From the NCBI GenBank assembly GCA_046302815.1, contig JBKCHO010000143.1:1-9750 (forward strand): 9,750 bases of DNA, in the 5' to 3' direction. The DNA comes from JALRAP01 sp046302815. Its GTDB lineage: Bacteria > Bacteroidota > Bacteroidia > AKYH767-A > OLB10. Position numbers and translations under genes: made by a program. Positions 7,315 to 9,750 of this stretch are shown in pieces; the first letter of the stretch is position 1, and each line of letters begins with the position of its first letter. Below the pieces are notes generated by a model that worked only from the letters and a program-made list of their open reading frames with translations, made no database searches and was not told the DNA's origin.

Positions 7315-7387
7315 TGAGGATATTGATTCTGGCGAAATATGAGGTCAGCTTGATAGTTTAAATATTGGAATTGGTTATAGAAAGTCA
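7315..7387 (-). other. Intergenic gap between moxR and the DUF58 gene
   Basis: This is the only real gap within the bat operon. It is AT-rich. I see no convincing Bacteroidota promoter (TTTG with TAnnTTTG), no strong hairpin and no purine-rich ribosome site just before the DUF58 ATG. It could hold an mRNA processing site or a weak internal promoter; nothing in the sequence decides this. Confidence 0.4.
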
Positions 7388-8374
7388 TCAAGGGACTTCG
7401 ACAGCATTGAGGATTTCACTTACGATCTGGTCTGTCGTAATATTTTCAGCCTCCGCTTCGTAAGTCAAACCTATGCGATGGCGGAGAATATCGTGGCATA
7501 CCGCACGAATATCCTCTGGAATCACATAGCCTCTTCTTCGAATGAAAGCATAGGCCTTTGACGCAAGGGCTAGGTTGATGCTTGCCCTGGGCGATGCACC
7601 ATATCCGATCATCCTTTTTAATTTGCCAAGGTTGGCTTCCTCGGGGTTCCTTGTGCAGAAAACAATATCCAAAATGTATTTTTCAATTTTCTCATCCATG
7701 TAAACTTCTCTTACCGTTTTTCGAGCTTTGAGAATCTCATTGGTAGTTACCACAGGTTGGATAGAAACGGATTCTTGGCTCAGGTTTTGGCGGATAATCG
7801 AACGCTCTTCCTCCTTACTTGGATAATCGATAACCACTTTCAACATGAATCTGTCCAACTGAGCCTCTGGAAGAGGATAGGTTCCTTCCTGCTCGACTGG
7901 ATTTTGGGTGGCCAACACCAGGAAAGGCTCCTCCAAATGGAAAGTTTGGTCGCCGATGGTTACCTGTTTTTCCTGCATGGCTTCCAGCAAGGCGCTTTGC
8001 ACTTTGGCAGGAGCACGGTTTATCTCATCAGCAAGAATGAAATTTGAGAAAATAGGGCCTTTTCGGACCGTAAATTCCTCCCTTTTTTGGTTGTATACCA
8101 TGGTTCCCAGCAAGTCGGCTGGCAAAAGATCAGGCGTAAACTGAATCCGACTGAACTTGGAATGTATAGCTGTTGCAAGCGTTTTTATGGCTAGGGTCTT
8201 GGCCAAACCAGGCACACCTTCTAGCAGTAAATGTCCATTGGCCAGCAATCCAATCAAAAGACGGTCAGACATATGTCTTTGTCCTACAATGGCTTTACTC
8301 ATCTCCATTTGCAGCAAATCCACAAAAGCACTCTCGTGCTGGATTCTTTCGTTGATTTCTCTAATGTCGGTCAT
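7388..8374 (-). CDS. moxR: MoxR-family AAA+ ATPase
   Basis: First gene of the bat operon; 328 residues, normal for the family. AAA+ motifs appear in order: Walker A G53-V-P-G-L-A-K59-T60, Walker B ILADE with D116 and E117, sensor 1 in ATQNP (N158), the arginine-finger region EAQLDRF (R175) and sensor 2 in GASPRA (R263). ILADEINRAPAKVQSALLEA and QNPVEQEGTYPLPEAQ are classic MoxR sequences. The C-terminal lid domain (about 220-325) includes YVIPEDIRAV. There is no signal peptide, so the protein is cytoplasmic. MoxR ATPases act as chaperone-like remodelers of partner proteins with vWA domains; three vWA or vWA-like proteins are encoded just downstream. The start MTDIREIN is the most upstream plausible ATG. 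Confidence 0.95.
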   Translation of the reverse strand: MTDIREINERIQHESAFVDLLQMEMSKAIVGQRHMSDRLLIGLLANGHLLLEGVPGLAKTLAIKTLATAIHSKFSRIQFTPDLLPADLLGTMVYNQKREEFTVRKGPIFSNFILADEINRAPAKVQSALLEAMQEKQVTIGDQTFHLEEPFLVLATQNPVEQEGTYPLPEAQLDRFMLKVVIDYPSKEEERSIIRQNLSQESVSIQPVVTTNEILKARKTVREVYMDEKIEKYILDIVFCTRNPEEANLGKLKRMIGYGASPRASINLALASKAYAFIRRRGYVIPEDIRAVCHDILRHRIGLTYEAEAENITTDQIVSEILNAVEVP

Positions 8375-8488
8375 AGGTCGGTTTTAAAAACGAAATGCAA
8401 TTTTACTGAATAACCGATGAAAAAAATATGAAGCAGCATACCTAAAAAAGGTTCGAGTTAAAGGCGATGCAATGCTTAATTTCGCATT
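8375..8488. promoter_or_regulatory. Divergent intergenic region with promoters for moxR-bat and truA
   Basis: These 114 bases separate divergently transcribed moxR and truA, so both promoters should lie here unless leaders start inside the genes. A minus-strand TAAAATTG at 8398-8405 matches seven of eight positions of the Bacteroidota -7 element (TAnnTTTG), though no good TTTG -33 box stands at the expected distance. A plus-strand TAATTTCG at 8477-8484 also matches seven of eight but lies so close to the truA GTG that the transcript would be nearly leaderless. Short symmetries include a near-palindrome at 8379-8392 and ACCT/AGGT around an A-run at 8440-8452. None is decisive. Confidence 0.4.
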
Positions 8489-8489
8489 G
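8470..8489 (+). other. Small inverted repeat ending at the truA start codon
   Basis: CAATGC (8470-8475) and GCATTG (8484-8489) form a 6-bp stem with an 8-base loop, and the last paired base is the first base of the GTG start. If the transcript begins upstream of it, the hairpin would partly hide the initiation site. The stem is short and could be chance. Confidence 0.25.
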
Positions 8490-9247
8490 TGAGCAGGTGG
8501 TTTATCAGATTGTCTTTCAAAGGTACCGCTTACGCGGGATGGCAGAAACAGGAAAATGCCAATACGGTTCAAAATGAATTGGAAAAGGCTCTAGCCGTTT
8601 TGTTGAGGCAACCGATAGCCACCACGGGTTGTGGTCGGACAGATACCGGGGTGCACGCCCGCGAGTTTTTTGTCCATTTCGATTGGCCTAGCCATGAATT
8701 TCCTCACTCCATTTCCACATTCGTTAAAAGTCTGAATGGCATTTTGCCTTTCGATATTGCTGTACAAGATATTTTTGAAGTCTCTGAGGAATCGCATGCC
8801 AGGTTCAGCGCTGTTTCTAGGACCTACGAATACCTAATCGCGCCCGTCAAAAGTCCTTTTATGCAGGGCTTGGCTAGTATCATCCACTCTGTACCCGATC
8901 CCGAAGTATTGAATACCTCCGTATCTGCATTGTTGGGACGGCATGATTTTACATCCTTTAGTAAACAAAACACCCAAGTAAAAACCAATTTTTGCCATGT
9001 GACTCATGCCAATTGGAGTCTCAGGGACGGACTCATGGTATTCACAATCACCAGCGATCGATTTTTACATGGTATGGTCAGAGCCATCGTTGGAACTTGT
9101 TTGCAAAGGTATTCTCATGATCAGTTAATTGATATCCTAAATGCAAAAGATCGGTCTGTAGCAGGTCCAGCGGCTCCTCCAGAGGGACTTTACCTCATAC
9201 ACATACAATATCCATTTTTGGATCATAAATTACACGAATCGGCATGA
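8489..9247 (+). CDS. truA: tRNA pseudouridine synthase A
   Basis: 252 residues, normal for TruA, which converts uridines 38-40 in the anticodon arm of many tRNAs to pseudouridine. The N-terminal core starts RLSFKGTAYAGWQKQEN, matching the family opening. The catalytic loop GCGRTDTGVHA is intact, with the nucleophile Asp52. RHDFTSFSKQN (about 150-160) and the C-terminal FLHGMVRAIVGTCL are also typical. The start is GTG: an in-frame stop (TAA, 8477-8479) lies just upstream with no ATG between, and the family alignment begins at this point. The gene ends in an ATGA overlap with the ABC exporter gene. It is divergent from moxR and unrelated in function to the bat operon as far as can be told. Confidence 0.96.
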   Translation: MSRWFIRLSFKGTAYAGWQKQENANTVQNELEKALAVLLRQPIATTGCGRTDTGVHAREFFVHFDWPSHEFPHSISTFVKSLNGILPFDIAVQDIFEVSEESHARFSAVSRTYEYLIAPVKSPFMQGLASIIHSVPDPEVLNTSVSALLGRHDFTSFSKQNTQVKTNFCHVTHANWSLRDGLMVFTITSDRFLHGMVRAIVGTCLQRYSHDQLIDILNAKDRSVAGPAAPPEGLYLIHIQYPFLDHKLHESA

Positions 9248-9750
9248 GCAAGATTACGGGTAGTGCTTTTGATTTTAGGATCCTTTCCGGAGTCTTCGCC
9301 TTTGTTAAGCCCTACAAGCGGACATTCGCACTGACGCTACTCCTAACCATGTTGATAGCTGCGATGAGCCCTTTGAGGCCGTGGCTCACCCAATTGACAT
9401 TGGATACACATGTTGTAACCGGTGATGTTAATGGCTTGATCCAAATGGTTATGGTCATGATCATCGTTCTGATCGTACAATCACTGTTTCAATTTTTGTA
9501 TGCCTATCAATCCAACTTACTTGGTCAATTAGTGGTCAGAGACATGCGGGTGAAGCTTCTAGGAAAGATGATTCGTTTTCCGGTTCCCTATTTTGACCGC
9601 ACCTCAGTTGGCATTCCTGTAACTAGAACCATATCCGATAGGGAGACTGTGGCAGATATTTTTTCGGACGGACTGATAGTAATTCTTGGCGATTTGCTTC
9701 AATTGGCGGTTATAATAGGTTACATGTTCTATGTGGATGTGGAACTGACT
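9244..9750 (+). CDS. ABC exporter, membrane domain (partial, runs off the window)
   Basis: The frame opens with ATG inside the truA stop (ATGA) and stays open for 169 codons to the window edge, with no stop. It starts MSKITGSAFDFRILSGVFAF and gives the N-terminal part of a type I exporter membrane domain: the elbow helix and KPYKRTF, a first membrane helix (about 28-46), a second (about 66-88, rich in Val, Met and Ile) and the cytoplasmic extension. RDMRVKLLGKMIRFPVPYFD is followed by TSVGIPVTRTISD, the coupling-helix region. A third helix begins near 143. This matches the MsbA/MdlB-like half-transporters common in Bacteroidota. The nucleotide-binding domain should lie beyond 9750. Substrate cannot be told; lipid or drug export is typical of the family. 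The overlap suggests co-translation with truA. Confidence 0.88.
   Translation, partial: MSKITGSAFDFRILSGVFAFVKPYKRTFALTLLLTMLIAAMSPLRPWLTQLTLDTHVVTGDVNGLIQMVMVMIIVLIVQSLFQFLYAYQSNLLGQLVVRDMRVKLLGKMIRFPVPYFDRTSVGIPVTRTISDRETVADIFSDGLIVILGDLLQLAVIIGYMFYVDVELT

Noticed and set aside
8384..8572. 62-codon minus-strand frame across the moxR-truA intergenic region
   Set aside because: Its upstream part is antisense to truA, and it shows no recognisable domain, so it is not supported as a gene.
1..9750. Mobile elements, CRISPR arrays, tRNA or rRNA genes, defence system
   Set aside because: No regularly spaced repeats, terminal inverted repeats, transposase or integrase motifs, cloverleaf sequences or rRNA motifs were recognised. 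The MoxR/vWA combination can recall the MoxR-vWA ATPase systems sometimes linked to phage defence, but the Bat domain set and order explain it fully.

Overview
The window reads as chromosomal DNA of a Bacteroidota bacterium (Bacteroidetes; class not resolvable from this stretch). The basis is a complete, collinear Bacteroides-aerotolerance (Bat) cluster, moderately low GC by eye, weak or absent Shine-Dalgarno sequences before the starts, and very tight gene packing.

Layout. From about 8374 down to 53, on the minus strand, lies one eight-gene operon: moxR (AAA+ ATPase), a DUF58 protein, a small BatD-like membrane protein, batA and batB (membrane-anchored von Willebrand A proteins), batC (secreted TPR protein with a Gln/Lys/Asp/Asn-rich tail), batD (multi-Ig-like membrane protein) and batE (TPR plus SH3-like protein). 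Apart from a 73-base gap after moxR, the junctions are ATGA overlaps, 1-4 base spacers or a 26-base overlap, so the genes are very probably co-transcribed and translationally coupled. A 9-bp perfect inverted repeat just after the batE stop (27-48) looks like the operon's terminator. From 8489 on the plus strand, divergent from moxR, run truA (tRNA pseudouridine synthase A) and, through a 4-base ATGA overlap, the first 169 codons of an MsbA/MdlB-type ABC exporter that runs off the window. The 114-base region 8375-8488 must hold the promoters for both directions.

How the genes may work together. MoxR and the DUF58 protein lack signal peptides and membrane segments and should be cytoplasmic. The positive-inside rule places the vWA domains of BatA and BatB, the Ig-like domains of BatD and the BatD-like protein, the TPRs of BatC and BatE, and the SH3 domain of BatE in the periplasm. 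The only sizeable cytoplasmic parts of the membrane proteins are the similar C-terminal domains of BatD and the BatD-like protein, which makes them candidates for linking the MoxR ATPase to the envelope complex. This topology is inferred. The system belongs to a known family (bat genes, first linked to aerotolerance in Bacteroides fragilis), but its biochemical function is not settled.

No tRNA, rRNA, CRISPR array, insertion sequence or other mobile element was seen.
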